From Avoscillospira_A sp052117125 (GTDB lineage: Bacteria; Bacillota; Clostridia; Oscillospirales; Oscillospiraceae): DNA of 64,000 nucleotides. Every line of letters starts with the position of its first letter. The first letter of the stretch is position 1. The notes under the pieces are model-generated. The model was not told the origin of the DNA. It made no database searches and saw only the letters and a list, made by a program, of their open reading frames with translations. Below are positions 16,124 to 23,173 of the stretch, piece after piece. Made by a program: the position numbers and the translations under genes. The DNA lies in contig NZ_JBQKJT010000001.1 in assembly GCF_052117125.1 (NCBI RefSeq), forward strand, positions 186,001-250,000, read 5' to 3'.

Positions 16124-16632
16124 TGTAGAGTGGGAGAAAGCCCTTTACTGGTACGGCAGTCTCTTCCCCTGTATCACTGCCCAGAAAATAATTACTCTTC
16201 TCTGGCGGCGGCGGCAAGCTGGCACTGTTGATGGGTACAATGTGCCGATAACACGCAGAGAGTGTATTCAGGGGAGAGTATAGGGTTCTTAGAAAGAGAC
16301 GCCCGGTTTTTGGGTACCCCCATAGCCTGGGGCCATGCCTACCGGGTAGGGGGTACCCCCAGCCCCATCGGACCGACCGGGCAGGAGCCCCCACCCCCTC
16401 CCCCCTGTCTTGTGACTGGCCGCACAGCAGGCCACCAGCCGCCGCCCTGGTCATTGCCGCCGCAGCCGCCGCCGGGTGATGGGCCTTTGTGTTTTTGGAT
16501 AAGACATGGCCGGTAAAACAGGCCGTTTTGCCGATTGCATTGGGCAATATGACGGAATATTCTCCAGAATCGCCCCATTTCGTTGTAAATACAACCGATG
16601 AACGCAACAAAATTATGATTTTGTGTCCTTGG

Positions 16633-17040
16633 CTAATCAAAGGCCCCATTTATGCCCTTTCCATCCCCAAAAAACACGCGAACCTCTGCGGAAACGCTGG
16701 ATTTTGTCTCCTGTTTGTCCACATAGGCCCGGTTGTCCCACAACTGCTGTTTTGACAGGAAAATGGCCTTGCTGCTGCTGCCATTGGCCCAGGCCGGTGC
16801 CGTCTCCAGATGGGCGCGGATCAGTCCCGCCGCCCGGACCAGCTCCCGCCGGTGCTTTTTATAGGCATCAATGTCCGTATTACATACGGCTACCGCTTCA
16901 TCCCAGGTAATCCCTATCGCCACAAGCAGATCGGCAGGGCCTCCCCTCTTGGTTGGGTCGGCTGCCAGGGCGTCAAAGTATGCGTCCACCTTCTGTCTGA
17001 TTTTGTCCGCAGAGACGGAGCATAGCGGGTCTTTCGGCAT
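16633..17040 (-). CDS. terS: Terminase small subunit-like DNA-packaging protein
   Basis: 135 residues. The order of parts matches gut-phage small terminases: an N-terminal helix (KIRQKVDAYFDALAADPTKR), a helix-turn-helix-like segment (GGPADLLVAIGITWDEAVAV), a central helical oligomerisation region and a C-terminal strand (SVSAEVRVFFGDG) that usually docks with the large subunit. AAGGAGGTGAAGAGGA stands before the ATG. The product would form a ring that recognises the packaging site. It is the first gene of the leftward late transcript. Confidence 0.7.
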   Translation of the reverse strand: MPKDPLCSVSADKIRQKVDAYFDALAADPTKRGGPADLLVAIGITWDEAVAVCNTDIDAYKKHRRELVRAAGLIRAHLETAPAWANGSSSKAIFLSKQQLWDNRAYVDKQETKSSVSAEVRVFFGDGKGINGAFD

Positions 17041-17437
17041 TCCTCTTCACCTCCTTATCTTGTACAAGAGTATCTTGTATTTATATTTTTTATATAATAA
17101 TAACACTTACACAAGATAAGATAGTGCTTACTGCTCCCACCTTTCCCAGCTGAGAAACCACTGGGAGACCGGCAGAACGCCGGTAAAATGGGGCTTCCTG
17201 GTGGGTGTGAGACCGCCAAGAGTTGATAAAATAAAAACAGTACAAATGTACTGTCTGAGAGGGTCTAAGAGCAGCCCCCAAATGGTATAGATAGCCCCCA
17301 CATAATAAGGCGGCGGAGCGGGCCAAAGAGCGCACCGCAAAAGAGCGCCAAAGAGTGATAACCACTGTATAATGCCTGTCTTGTCACTTGTAAAAACAGA
17401 TAAAACAGCGCCGGGAAAAAATAATTTCAAAAGGGGC
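17041..17437. promoter_or_regulatory. Divergent regulatory region between the late and accessory modules
   Basis: No gene is supported here. Near 17060-17130 the sequence is AT-rich with repeated TATCTTGTA/TACAAGATA segments and the perfect palindrome TCTTGTACAAGA directly upstream of terS, so late transcription may start here under repressor control. A second inverted repeat, ACAGTAC-AAAT-GTACTGT, stands at 17237-17254. The remainder, 17255-17437, holds GC-rich sequence with no clear signal. Confidence 0.4.
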
Positions 17438-17466
17438 TTGACATACGTCGATGTATGTTGTACGAT
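17438..17466 (+). promoter_or_regulatory. Promoter of the toxin-like/RHH unit with operator inside
   Basis: TTGACA (17438-17443), a 17-base spacer and TACGAT (17461-17466). The near-palindrome ACATACGTCGATGTATGT (17441-17458) overlaps the -35 box and fills the spacer, so a protein bound there would block RNA polymerase. Confidence 0.75.
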
Positions 17467-17515
17467 AAGGCCAGCAAGAGGGGAACGGCTCGACCTCCTG
17501 AAAGGAGGTGACAGC

Positions 17516-17599
17516 GTGACAGTGCAAGAAACCTTGATGTTACTTAATCTGTTAGCCGTTGTTATCTTTGGAGTTATCAACATAACGAAAAAGAAATAA
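17516..17599 (+). CDS. Holin-like toxin peptide (candidate type I toxin)
   Basis: 27 residues, MTVQETLMLLNLLAVVIFGV followed by INITKKK. A single hydrophobic helix between a short polar N-terminus with ETL and a basic tail is the design of the putative holin-like toxin family (Hol_Tox/TxpA-like) in Firmicutes prophages. Translation starts at GTG, with the very strong site GAAAGGAGGTGA five to sixteen bases upstream. It follows the operator-bearing promoter at 17438. Such peptides insert in the host membrane and are held silent by an antisense RNA. The RNA here is not proven, but a hairpin follows at 17662. Confidence 0.6.
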   Translation: MTVQETLMLLNLLAVVIFGVINITKKK

Positions 17600-17661
17600 C
17601 CGGCCCCCCGCATAGGAAACCGGCAATTTCTCAAGCTATAAACTTGTAGGAGGTTGACCGG

Positions 17662-17679
17662 GGTCCGTTGCAGCGGACC
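17662..17679. terminator. Hairpin downstream of the toxin-like gene
   Basis: GGTCCG-TTGCAG-CGGACC with flanking GGG/CCCC that can extend the stem. On the plus strand CTCTTGCTCTC follows, a weak U tract. It could end the toxin message or be part of an overlapping antitoxin RNA. Confidence 0.45.
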
Positions 17680-17714
17680 GCCCCTCTTGCTCTCGATTAT
17701 AGAGCAAACTGGGG

Positions 17715-17927
17715 GTGAAGTCAATAGCAAAGCGGAAAACGGAAACCAGCAGCGAGGTCAAATCGCGTTGGATTGCAGCAAACTACAAACGATACGGCGT
17801 AAGTCTTCGATATGATACCGACGGCGAAATTATCGAATATCTGGAGAAGCACAAGACGCCCGACGGGAAAGGAACAACGGAAATTATCCGTGCAGCACTT
17901 CAAAACTATATCAAAAACGGGGGCTAG
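17715..17927 (+). CDS. Ribbon-helix-helix-like regulator
   Basis: 70 residues from a GTG (MKSIAKRKTETSSEVKSRWI). A basic N-terminus leads to a strand (GVSLRYDTDGEIIEYLEKHK) and two helices ending TTEIIRAALQNYIKNGG, the Arc/MetJ-like fold common in mobile elements. RHH dimers bind short palindromes, and matching palindromes stand on both sides of this gene: 17441-17458 upstream in the promoter and 17947-17968 directly downstream. The simplest reading is an autoregulator that also controls the next gene block. The ribosome site (GGGGGTGAAG) is weak. The family call rests on pattern only. Confidence 0.6.
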   Translation: MKSIAKRKTETSSEVKSRWIAANYKRYGVSLRYDTDGEIIEYLEKHKTPDGKGTTEIIRAALQNYIKNGG

Positions 17928-17946
17928 ATAGCCCCCAAAACTTAAA

Positions 17947-17968
17947 TTACATACATCGATGTATGTAA
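17947..17968. promoter_or_regulatory. Perfect 22-bp palindromic operator
   Basis: The palindrome centres on ATCGAT, with core ACATACATCGATGTATGT and outer TT/AA. It matches the site inside the promoter at 17441-17458 at 17 of 18 positions. It lies 19 bases before the next start codon, so it is placed to control the 17988 gene and those behind it. Confidence 0.75.
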
Positions 17969-17987
17969 CACAGAAAGGAGCAACGTT

Positions 17988-18254
17988 ATGAACATGTTCA
18001 GCACTCGCCGCGAGGCTCTTGATATTTTCGAGAATATCAGCCCGGAATTGGTTTACACCGTCCGTGAGGAAATCAGTGGGAACATCATCACCGGAACAAA
18101 GATGGAATTGTTCCATTCGATCATCGACGCGGACCGAGAAGCAAATGGGAATGTTTCCCACGTTCCTGCCTCTCACTACTATCAGGGTGAGGAGCCGTCC
18201 GACGAATACATTGAGACCTGGGCAATTATCGAGTGTGCGTATATGGGTTTCTGA
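17988..18254 (+). CDS. Unrecognised 88-residue phage protein
   Basis: MNMFSTRREALDIFENISPE opens a mostly helical, acidic protein. AAGGAG stands seven bases before the ATG. It follows the perfect palindromic operator and is the first gene of the accessory block 18-19.8 kb. Many mobile elements of gut Clostridia carry short proteins of this type next to J-domain genes, but no named family is recognised. Confidence 0.7.
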   Translation: MNMFSTRREALDIFENISPELVYTVREEISGNIITGTKMELFHSIIDADREANGNVSHVPASHYYQGEEPSDEYIETWAIIECAYMGF

Positions 18255-18328
18255 TGCTGACCCAGCTCACCGCCCGCCGATGGGCTGGAGTGAATACCAG
18301 AACTCACATAAATCAAGGAGGAAACACC

Positions 18329-18826
18329 ATGAAATACTTTACCACCTGCTCCAATCTCGACGAACTGAAAAAGGAATATCGCCGTCTGGCCCAGCTCTTC
18401 CACCCCGACTGTGGCGGCGACACGGCTACCATGCAGCGCATCAACGCCGATTACGCGGTTATGATGGAAAAGCTGAAAGCGGACCACAACGCATCCGCAG
18501 ACGAGGCCCACAAGGTCACGGAGGCCCCCGAAGAATTTATTGCTATCATCACCGCCCTGTTGAAGTTAAAGGGCCTGGAGGTGGAGCTGTGCGGCTCCTG
18601 GCTGTGGATTGGAGGCAATACCCGCGAGAACAAAGAGGAATTGAAGGCCGCTGGGTGCCGCTGGAGCAAGAACAAGCAGCTGTGGTATTGGCACCATGCC
18701 GAGGACGGCGCCCACTGGAGCCGGGGCAAGAAGAGTATCAGCCAAATCCGCAGCAAGTACGGCTCCCAGGTTTTCCGGGGCGGCGCAGAATCCACCAACT
18801 TTACGCCGATTGGCGCGCCGGTTTGA
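18329..18826 (+). CDS. Short J-domain (DnaJ-like) protein
   Basis: 165 residues from the ATG at 18329 with AAGGAGG ten bases upstream. Residues 3-45 are a J domain: helix II ELKKEYRRLAQLF, the HPD tripeptide, then a GGD loop and helix III MQRINADYAVMMEKL. The C-terminal part is not a DnaJ zinc or substrate domain. It has ELCGSWLWIGGNTRENKEEL and CRWSKNKQLWYW, a WIGGNT-type fold that recurs in phage and plasmid proteins of Firmicutes. It may recruit host DnaK to a phage process such as replication. The partner is not visible. Confidence 0.8.
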   Translation: MKYFTTCSNLDELKKEYRRLAQLFHPDCGGDTATMQRINADYAVMMEKLKADHNASADEAHKVTEAPEEFIAIITALLKLKGLEVELCGSWLWIGGNTRENKEELKAAGCRWSKNKQLWYWHHAEDGAHWSRGKKSISQIRSKYGSQVFRGGAESTNFTPIGAPV

Positions 18827-18856
18827 CCGGCCGCCTTTGATTAGAGGTTGCAGACT

Positions 18857-19039
18857 ATGAGTATCACGAGCTTTTCTCAGGTTTTCAGCCGGACGATTTC
18901 CGGCCACATGATCCGCATTTTTCAGGGCCGTGGCTATCACGTCGGCTATGTAGACGGCGCCCGCGTCACTGGTTATATTGCCGGATTTGGCCCGTGCCTT
19001 TCCTGGTGTCAGGAAGTTGCCGAGGCCGCCGGGTGCTGA
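18857..19039 (+). CDS. Small phage protein, unrecognised
   Basis: 60 residues from the ATG at 18857, with GAGG nine bases upstream (a TTG three codons earlier is less likely). It contains RGYHVGYVDGARVTGYIAGFG, two glycine-rich strands, then a Cys pair near the end (PCLSWCQEVAEAAGC). It lies 30 bases after the J-domain gene in the same direction. The compact beta pattern suggests a small binding domain, but the family is unknown. Confidence 0.55.
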   Translation: MSITSFSQVFSRTISGHMIRIFQGRGYHVGYVDGARVTGYIAGFGPCLSWCQEVAEAAGC

Positions 19040-19109
19040 CGTTGTCCCTGTCCATCGTCCACCGGTGGGCAGCAGAGAGCGCCAGAAAATAAAATGGAGG
19101 TAATCACAC

Positions 19110-19307
19110 ATGAAAATCAAAGTCTGTATTGGTGGCCGGGTGCTTGAGCGCACCATAAAGAAGTTTTGCTTTTCTTCGGGAGGTATCGTCCACTATATCA
19201 CCGTTGACAGGGTTCCTTATGTGGTGGAAATGCACAACGGGAATCCATCTGGATTGGTTCCTTTTGCGGCTTTCTCTGGATACTACTTTGGAGGTGAGCG
19301 TACATGA
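19110..19307 (+). CDS. Small phage protein, unrecognised
   Basis: 65 residues, strand-rich (MKIKVCIGGRVLERTIKKFC). ATGGAGGTAATCACAC precedes the ATG. Its stop overlaps the next start by four bases (ATGA), so it is translationally coupled to the 151-residue gene. No family is recognised, and the tight coupling argues that the two products act together. Confidence 0.6.
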   Translation: MKIKVCIGGRVLERTIKKFCFSSGGIVHYITVDRVPYVVEMHNGNPSGLVPFAAFSGYYFGGERT

Positions 19308-19759
19308 GCTATCGGCAATGGTTTGACCATGGAAGCTGGTACAAGTCCGACAACTACCTGGACAGCCGCTGTTATGTGGCCGACCCGGATAAGCAGAACG
19401 ATTTGAAGACAATCCAGTGGTTGGATAAGCAGGCGGCGGCGTATATTGAGCAGTACGCCGCCACACTGGCCAGAGTGCAGGAGTATCGGGCAGCACTAGC
19501 CGCCAGATATGCAGAACTGGTCTCTATGCCCTATCGGATGCAGTTAGAATTGACCCGGCACAAGCAGTATCAAGGCCCTGTAACATACTGGCTGCGCCTA
19601 AACCGTGTATACGCCGATGGACATGTGGAGCATGAGCAAGAAACCAAATACCCAGGCACAGAGCGCCACAAGGCCATAGCAGAGTTTGAACGGATGAAGA
19701 AACAGCGCCCAGGCATTGAGGCCGTCAAGGACATTGCAAAAGGAAAGTGGGAGCGTTGA
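19304..19759 (+). CDS. Unrecognised 151-residue phage protein
   Basis: Charged and helical. Residues 45-85 form a likely coiled coil (AAAYIEQYAATLARVQEYRA), followed by a strand pair (YWLRLNRVYADGHVEHEQE) and a basic C-terminal helix. The gene overlaps the previous stop by four bases. A strong terminator directly follows, so it is the last gene of the accessory transcript. The middle strand pair resembles the small phage regulators that act on polymerase or nucleases, but no match is claimed. Confidence 0.65.
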   Translation: MSYRQWFDHGSWYKSDNYLDSRCYVADPDKQNDLKTIQWLDKQAAAYIEQYAATLARVQEYRAALAARYAELVSMPYRMQLELTRHKQYQGPVTYWLRLNRVYADGHVEHEQETKYPGTERHKAIAEFERMKKQRPGIEAVKDIAKGKWER

Positions 19760-19773
19760 AAAATTGAAAAGCG

Positions 19774-19810
19774 AACCCCCCGACCGGAACGGAATCCGGC
19801 GGGGGTTTAT
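19774..19810 (+). terminator. Terminator of the accessory block
   Basis: AACCCCC-CGACCGG pairs with CCGGCGGGGGTT around an eight-base loop, followed by TAT on the plus strand. It ends the 17.5-19.8 kb transcript. In the opposite direction it lies against the stop of the minus-strand membrane gene. Confidence 0.7.
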
Positions 19811-20151
19811 GCGTAAAATATGACTTTGTTGCGGTTACTTTCATGCCTGAGCCATTTTTGTTTTGACATGGAAAAGTTTCTCTTCCCGCCGTCATTGTTG
19901 TTGTTGATCTCTGCTGTATCGCCCTCAACGGTTTGGTGAGTAGTCTCAATCGTAAGGCCGTTTGCCAGAGCAAAAATCAATCCTCCAACGCATAACGTCG
20001 CAACGACAACAATAGTAGCGCAAATAACGCAAAGCCGGGTTAAGCCTCTGCGCTCGGACTTTTCTTTCCGGCGGTCTTCCCTGTCACTCTCAATCGCAGA
20101 AATTAAAAGATCAAGCTTTTCTTCAACCGTCAACTCCCGTTTTTCTTCCAT
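19807..20151 (-). CDS. Small membrane protein with charged N-terminus
   Basis: 114 residues. A charged helical region (MEEKRELTVEEKLDLLISAI, then a basic stretch RREDRRKEKSERRG-like) leads to one membrane helix (LCVICATIVVVATLCVGGLIFAL) and an outer region with asparagine runs and a basic end. AAAAGGAGGCGCAAC precedes the ATG. It is the outermost gene of the prophage on this side and may be a superinfection-exclusion or surface protein. That role is inference, and no family is recognised. Confidence 0.65.
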   Translation of the reverse strand: MEEKRELTVEEKLDLLISAIESDREDRRKEKSERRGLTRLCVICATIVVVATLCVGGLIFALANGLTIETTHQTVEGDTAEINNNNDGGKRNFSMSKQKWLRHESNRNKVIFYA

Positions 20152-20321
20152 TGTTGCGCCTCCTTTTCTGCAATTATATCATAATTTTGGGATAATTTAA
20201 ATATAAATTTGAATATCATTACAGCCATCGAACGTCTGAAATTTGGTGTGTAGATTGGTGTGTATTTTATTGTCTGTAATTGTTCGAAATAGTGCAAAAT
20301 ATGATTTACATAAAATCATCA
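20152..20321. other. AT-rich prophage end next to the tRNA
   Basis: No gene is supported. The stretch is far more AT-rich than its neighbours and contains the repeated GGTGTGTA-GATT-GGTGTGTA near 20250. A short plus-strand frame ends in ITAIERLKFGV-stop at about 20252, which could be the tail of a lost gene, but nothing upstream supports it. It is the likely border between phage and host DNA. Confidence 0.4.
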
Positions 20322-20375
20322 CATAAAATAAAAAACCACCGAAAACCGTTGATTTCTCAGGGTTTTCGGTGGTTT
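20322..20375 (-). terminator. Terminator of the host tRNA-Arg
   Basis: A perfect 15-pair stem (arms 20333-20347 and 20361-20375, AAACCACCGAAAACC) closes a 13-base loop. On the minus strand TTTTATTTTAT follows. It stands seven bases beyond the tRNA CCA. Confidence 0.85.
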
Positions 20376-20381
20376 ACACTA

Positions 20382-20458
20382 TGGTACGGTAGGAGGGACT
20401 CGAACCCCCGACCTACTGATTCGTAGTCAGTCACTCTATCCAACTGAGCTACTACCGC
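20382..20458 (-). tRNA. Host tRNA-Arg (anticodon ACG)
   Basis: A full cloverleaf on the minus strand: acceptor GCGGTAG/CTACCGT (one G-U at the end), D arm GCTC/GAGT, anticodon stem ACTGA/TCAGT with loop CTACGAA, T arm GGGGG-TTCGAGT-CCCTC and encoded CCA. The ACG anticodon is edited to ICG in bacteria and reads CGU/CGC/CGA. Its own promoter is at 20507-20535. The 3' end faces the prophage, as expected if an integrase used this gene as its attachment site. Confidence 0.95.
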
Positions 20459-20506
20459 ATACACATCGGCGCTTCGTTTTTTAACCGCTCGCCTCAGCGC
20501 TCATTT

Positions 20507-20535
20507 ATATTAGCACAGGTCTTCCCAAAATGCAA
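20507..20535 (-). promoter_or_regulatory. Promoter of tRNA-Arg
   Basis: On the minus strand TTGCAT (20535-20530), a 17-base spacer and TAATAT (20512-20507), about 50 bases before the tRNA. Confidence 0.7.
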
Positions 20536-20639
20536 GCATTTTTTTGAGAAATTTTAAAATATTTTTGGAGGCCGCCATCCCCTCCCCGCTGCGACGGGCG
20601 TCCGGAGGCTTTTCCGCTGGCCGCCGCCGGGCAAACATT

Positions 20640-20664
20640 GGACGCGCTGCCGAAGCAGCGCGTC
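20640..20664 (-). terminator. Hairpin after the 5'-nucleotidase gene
   Basis: GGACGCGCTGC-TTCG-GCAGCGCGTCC on the minus strand, eleven pairs with a UUCG loop, fifteen bases past the stop. The following AATGTTTG is a weak U tract, so termination may be partial. Confidence 0.65.
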
Positions 20665-20678
20665 CTTGTTCGTACCTG

Positions 20679-22874
20679 TTACTGCATCTTGAAGTAGTCC
20701 AGCAGCAGCTGGGCAACCTGGGCACGGGTAGCCGTACCGGTGGGGTTCAGAGCGTTGTTGGAACCGCTGATCAGGCCCATGCCCACAGCCGTCTCCATGT
20801 AGCTCTCGGCCCAACCGGCCACCTGGGCCACATCGGTGTAGCCGCTCAGGTCTGCCGTCTGCTGGGTGTTCTTCTGCTCGTAGGCAGCATAGGACACCAT
20901 GATCTTGGCCAGCTGCTGACGGGTCACGACGCCGTCGCCGTCAAACAGGCCGTTGCCGACGCCGCCGGCAATGCCGTTGTCCTCGGCCCAGGCCGCCGCA
21001 TCGGCGTAGGTGGTACCGGCCACATCGCTAAAGGTGGCGGCTTCCACAGCGGGCTTGCCGGACAGGTTGTACAGGGCCTGAATCAGGACGCCGCGGGTGG
21101 CAGCGCTGTCGGGCTGGAAGTCCACGCCGGTCTCACCCATGATGCCGTTGGTGGTCACATACTCCACCGCCTCGGCGTACCAGGGCTCTTCCACCGGCGT
21201 CTCAGAAGCCGCGTAGATGGTGATGCGGCCCTGGCCGTAAGGGTTGGCGTACTCGTCGCCCACGACACCGCCCAGGGTGTTCTTGATGTAGTTGATGAGG
21301 ACTTCATTGTCCACCATGACCTCGTCCTTGAGGATGGTCACGTTGTTCTTGCCAAACATGGCGTAGCCGTCGCCGCCCTGCTTGAGCATATAGTTGTGGG
21401 AAGCCAGGGTGTAGGTGCCCTGAGGATCGATGGCCTTGTACTCGCCGGTGGCCTTGTCGAGAATCTGCACGTTCTCCACGCGGCGGGCGCCCTCGACCTT
21501 GACGAAGTTCCCGGCCTCGTCCAGGACGACGGAGCTCTTCACACCGGTGTTGATGGTGTACTTGAGGCCGGAGACCTGCAGGAAGCCGCCGTTCTCAGAC
21601 TCGCCCGCGTAAGCGGAGCCGTGCTCCAGGGCGTCGAGGATCTGCTGGCCGCTGACCTCCACCAGGCAGGCCAGATTGCCGAAGGGATGGACCGCGATGA
21701 TATCGCCGTAGGTGATGTCGCCGGCAGCCAGATCGGCGCGGACGCCGCCGCCGTTGACAAAGGCCACATCGGCATCGAGCAGAGACCGGTAGGCATCGGC
21801 GCAGAGGTCGCCCAGGTTGGTCTCAGCGGAACGGACGGCCCGCTCACCGGTGGCGGGGTCCAGGGTGGTCAGGTCGACCTTGGAGGTGGCAACCACTTCG
21901 TTGGCCTTGTCCTGATACTGCTTCTGGATGGACTCCACCGTGGTCTTCATCTGGGTGTAGGCCTCGGAGGTGGTGTCCACATCGGCCAGGGCCACCAGCT
22001 CCGTGGACAGCTTGCCGTCGGCGGAAATGGTCAGCTTACCGATGGATTCGGCCTTGGTGCCGGTCTGGCTCAGGAGCACATCCTCGCCCTTCTCGTTCTT
22101 GACGGTCTGGCTGGGGACGGTGCTGTGGGAGTGGCCGTCGAGGACCACGTCGATGCCGGAGGTGTTGGCGATGACTTCCGTGGACATCCAGGGGGAGCTT
22201 TCGGTGTCTTCGCCCAGGTGGGCCAGGGCCACCACGTAATCGGCGCCGGCGGCAATGGCCTCGTCCACGGTCTTCTGGACCTGATCGTACAGTTCCTGGC
22301 CGTTGTCGCCCTGGCAGAAGCCGTAGATATACTCACCCTGTTCGTTCTGGAAGTAGGCCGGGGCCGCCTTGGTCATGGTCTCGGGGGTGGAGATGCCCAC
22401 ATAGGCCACGTCCACATCGCCATAGGTGACCATCTTGTAGCTGTCCAGGACCGGATTGCCGTCCTTGTCCACAAAGTTGCAGCTCAGGTAGGGGTAGTTG
22501 GCCTGATTGTTGACGATGTCCAGGAAGGTCGTCATCTGGAAGTCAAACTCATGGTTGCCGGGAACGGCCATGTCGTAACCGGCCTTGTTCATGATCTCGA
22601 CGATCCAGCTGCCCTGGGACATGGAACCCAGGATACCGCCCTGAATGGCGTCGCCGTTGTCCACCAGGGTCACATACCCGTCGCCGTACTGCTGCTGCAT
22701 CTGGGCCTTGTAGCCCGCGATGGCGGCGTAGGCCATACCGTCGTCGTTGGTGCAGTGGACGTCGTTGGTGTAGAGTACCACGATGTCCTGCCCGTCGGCG
22801 GCGCTGACGGGCAGCGCCATGGCCGATACCGTCGCCAGCGACAGGCCCAGAGCCACCAGTTTTTTCGCTCTCAT
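20679..22874 (-). CDS. Secreted 5'-nucleotidase with three SLH domains
   Basis: 731 residues from the ATG at 22874, which has AAAGGTGG eight bases upstream. Residues 1-26 are a signal peptide ending in AMALPVSAA. The metallophosphatase half follows: LYTNDVHCTNDD, DNGDAIQGG, PGNHEFD and DGHSHS supply the two-metal site. The C-terminal nucleotidase domain starts near ETNLGDLCADAYR and has NGGGVRADLAAGDITYGD. Three S-layer homology repeats (about 565-731, e.g. AAWAEDNGIAGGVGNG, TRAQVAQLLLDYF) anchor it to the wall. It would strip phosphate from extracellular nucleotides and supply nucleosides. This fits with the purine genes further along. Confidence 0.92.
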   Translation of the reverse strand: MRAKKLVALGLSLATVSAMALPVSAADGQDIVVLYTNDVHCTNDDGMAYAAIAGYKAQMQQQYGDGYVTLVDNGDAIQGGILGSMSQGSWIVEIMNKAGYDMAVPGNHEFDFQMTTFLDIVNNQANYPYLSCNFVDKDGNPVLDSYKMVTYGDVDVAYVGISTPETMTKAAPAYFQNEQGEYIYGFCQGDNGQELYDQVQKTVDEAIAAGADYVVALAHLGEDTESSPWMSTEVIANTSGIDVVLDGHSHSTVPSQTVKNEKGEDVLLSQTGTKAESIGKLTISADGKLSTELVALADVDTTSEAYTQMKTTVESIQKQYQDKANEVVATSKVDLTTLDPATGERAVRSAETNLGDLCADAYRSLLDADVAFVNGGGVRADLAAGDITYGDIIAVHPFGNLACLVEVSGQQILDALEHGSAYAGESENGGFLQVSGLKYTINTGVKSSVVLDEAGNFVKVEGARRVENVQILDKATGEYKAIDPQGTYTLASHNYMLKQGGDGYAMFGKNNVTILKDEVMVDNEVLINYIKNTLGGVVGDEYANPYGQGRITIYAASETPVEEPWYAEAVEYVTTNGIMGETGVDFQPDSAATRGVLIQALYNLSGKPAVEAATFSDVAGTTYADAAAWAEDNGIAGGVGNGLFDGDGVVTRQQLAKIMVSYAAYEQKNTQQTADLSGYTDVAQVAGWAESYMETAVGMGLISGSNNALNPTGTATRAQVAQLLLDYFKMQ

Positions 22875-23087
22875 GGGGAATTCCACCTTTCGTAATCACA
22901 AATGCCCTGTTCTGCGGACATTCTCTATATTATGGTATCAGGTTCCGACGCCCCTTGCAATGGATTTCACGAGAGCCTTACAAGATTTTACGCATGTTTC
23001 AATTTTTCACCAAAAAATTCTGCAATATTTAACAAAAAATTACCATTCCCATTGGAAACCGCTCCGGCAAGAATCCACGGTCCCCCC

Positions 23088-23116
23088 TTGTGCCGCGGAG
23101 AAAACTATGCTATAAC
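23088..23116 (+). promoter_or_regulatory. Promoter of the symporter gene
   Basis: TTGTGC (23088-23093), a 17-base spacer and TATAAC (23111-23116). The 5' UTR holds the hairpin GGGGCCGC-acggc-GCGGCCCC just before the ribosome site. The rest of the 300-base divergent region shows no further signal. Confidence 0.55.
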
Positions 23117-23173
23117 AGAATCAAGTCGTTGGGGCCGCACGGCGCGGCCCCACGGAAAGAGGAGGTCTATTGT

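Larger units (their letters stand above)
15608..16632. other. About 1 kb without a credible gene between terS and terL
   Basis: Open frames here are short, proline/arginine-rich, lack ribosome sites and look like chance frames. The stretch does hold a G-quadruplex motif (16092-16123), a compact tRNA-like segment (15716-15775), the palindrome GGGGGTACCCCC, a possible minus-strand promoter (TATACT with TTGAAG 19 bases upstream, near 15995-16025) and two copies of GCCGCCGCAGCCGCCGCC (near 16037 and 16457). Being next to both terminase genes makes it a candidate packaging start site or a phage non-coding RNA locus. Nothing in it proves either. Confidence 0.5.

Noticed and set aside
16098..16649. 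183-codon minus-strand frame in the terminase gap
   Set aside because: Alanine, proline and arginine runs, no ribosome site and no family pattern; it appears to be a chance frame in GC-rich non-coding DNA.
17128..17730. 200-codon minus-strand frame across the switch region
   Set aside because: It runs opposite the promoter, operator and toxin-like gene, with no ribosome site.
20190..20255. Short frame ending ITAIERLKFGV as the tail of an integrase
   Set aside because: Only about twenty codons are open before frames break, and no tyrosine-recombinase motif is seen. It remains an unproven remnant.
20544..22895. Long plus-strand open frame opposite the 5'-nucleotidase
   Set aside because: A mirror frame of a gene with signal peptide, catalytic motifs and SLH repeats.
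23133..23154. GC hairpin before the symporter as another member of the mosaic family
   Set aside because: It lacks the TGCG loop, the repeated units and the A/T-armed end.
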